This document shows, piece by piece, positions 6,387 to 6,973 of a stretch of DNA of 6,973 nt (its first letter is position 1; every line of letters starts with the position of its first letter). The stretch comes from CAZXNF01 sp050741255 (GTDB lineage Bacteria; Pseudomonadota; Gammaproteobacteria; Burkholderiales; SG8-41). The stretch spans positions 1 through 6,973 of the forward strand of contig JBOIEQ010000198.1 of NCBI GenBank assembly GCA_050741255.1. Direction: 5' to 3'. The notes under the pieces were generated by a model. The model was not told the DNA's origin. It worked only from the letters and a program-made list of their open reading frames with translations, and made no database searches. The position numbers and the translations under genes were made by a program.

Positions 6387-6973
6387 TTCTTGCTGCTCGC
6401 TTTCTTCTTCAACACGGTTTTCGGGGCCGGCGTCGGCGTTTTCACCCGGCCCAGGACCAGGAACTCGAGCAGCGCCTTCTGCGCGTGCATGCGGTTTTCC
6501 GCTTCATCCCAGACCACGCTCTGCGGCCCGTCGATGACCTCGGCCGTGACTTCCTCGCCACGATGCGCGGGCAGGCAGTGCATGAACAGCGCGTTCCTGG
6601 CCGCGGCGCGCATCATGTCGGCGTCCACGCACCAGTCCCCGAAGTCGCGCTTGCGCGCTTCGTTCTCGGCCTCGAAGCCCATGCTGGTCCAGACGTCGGT
6701 GGTGACGAGGTCGGCGCCTTTCACGGCATCCATCGGGTCCGGGAATTCCTCGTAGTGGTCGGTGCCGTAGAGGCCCGCCCGCTCCGGCTCGACCTCGTAG
6801 CCCGGCGGCGTGGAGACGTGGACGTTGAAATCCAGCGCCTCGGCCGCCTGCAGCCAGGTGTTGCACATGTTGTTCGAGTCGCCGATCCAGGCGACGGTCT
6901 TGCCCTTGATCGCGCCGCGGTGCTCGATGTAAGTGTAGATGTCCGCAAGGATCTGGCAGGGGTGGTACTCGTT
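6383..6973 (-). CDS. argF: Ornithine carbamoyltransferase, C-terminal part (5' end outside window)
   Basis: The last 196 codons of an ornithine carbamoyltransferase (ornithine plus carbamoyl phosphate to citrulline). The visible part starts at NEYHPCQ, the substrate-binding HPxQ motif, and the frame is open to the window edge. Further marks are GDSNNMCNTW (fragment residues 31-40), the ornithine loop SMGFE (97-101) and HCLPAHRGEE (132-141) with the conserved Cys133. SMGFE with this C-terminal pattern is typical of the betaproteobacterial form. About 110 N-terminal residues, including the STRT carbamoyl-phosphate motif, are missing to the right. The usual end of the family is near KALLEFLVLG (167-176); here about 20 further residues follow, rich in Pro, Thr and Lys and ending KKKASSKK. 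The TGA overlaps the start of the chorismate mutase gene. It is probably the first or an early gene of the operon; its promoter is not in view. Confidence 0.96.
   Translation of the reverse strand, partial: NEYHPCQILADIYTYIEHRGAIKGKTVAWIGDSNNMCNTWLQAAEALDFNVHVSTPPGYEVEPERAGLYGTDHYEEFPDPMDAVKGADLVTTDVWTSMGFEAENEARKRDFGDWCVDADMMRAAARNALFMHCLPAHRGEEVTAEVIDGPQSVVWDEAENRMHAQKALLEFLVLGRVKTPTPAPKTVLKKKASSKK

Overview
The window is GC-rich, gene-dense chromosomal DNA. The OTC motifs (SMGFE, HCLPAHRGEEV), the yajQ-argG neighbourhood and the general protein style suggest a betaproteobacterium. This is inference from remembered families; the genus cannot be told from the sequence alone. There is no gene-free stretch over 100 bases, and I see no tRNA, rRNA, CRISPR array or insertion sequence.

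Left part, plus strand (2-1365): the last 39 codons of folE (GTP cyclohydrolase I) run into ribBA through an ATGA overlap. RibBA is a fusion of DHBP synthase and GTP cyclohydrolase II. The two enzymes that open the GTP ring for folate and for riboflavin are therefore translationally coupled. The GTP cyclohydrolase II half is intact in its key residues, while the DHBP synthase half departs from consensus at several conserved positions.

Middle (1385-2806): an exported retropepsin-like aspartic protease (minus strand) converges on ribBA with 19 bp between stops. It is divergent from a stand-alone class I glutamine amidotransferase (plus strand). The 72-bp divergent spacer holds an imperfect direct repeat, which may be a pair of operators.

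Right part, minus strand (6973-2796): five genes run in one direction with tight junctions: argF (its start lies beyond the window), a lipoprotein-type gamma-class chorismate mutase (ATGA overlap with argF), argG (19-bp gap), yajQ (40-bp gap) and a CHASE3-GGDEF membrane protein (10-bp gap). argF and argG carry out consecutive steps, ornithine to citrulline to argininosuccinate. The chorismate mutase between them belongs to aromatic amino acid metabolism and is predicted to sit outside the cytoplasm. The last two genes point to cyclic-di-GMP signalling: YajQ homologues bind c-di-GMP, and the membrane protein has a broken GGDEF catalytic motif but keeps the RxxD product-binding I-site. It therefore looks like a receptor, not a cyclase.

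The most unusual points are the exported chorismate mutase embedded in the arginine operon, the pairing of YajQ with a catalytically degenerate GGDEF sensor, the divergent RibB half of RibBA, and the repeated element in the protease/amidotransferase spacer.
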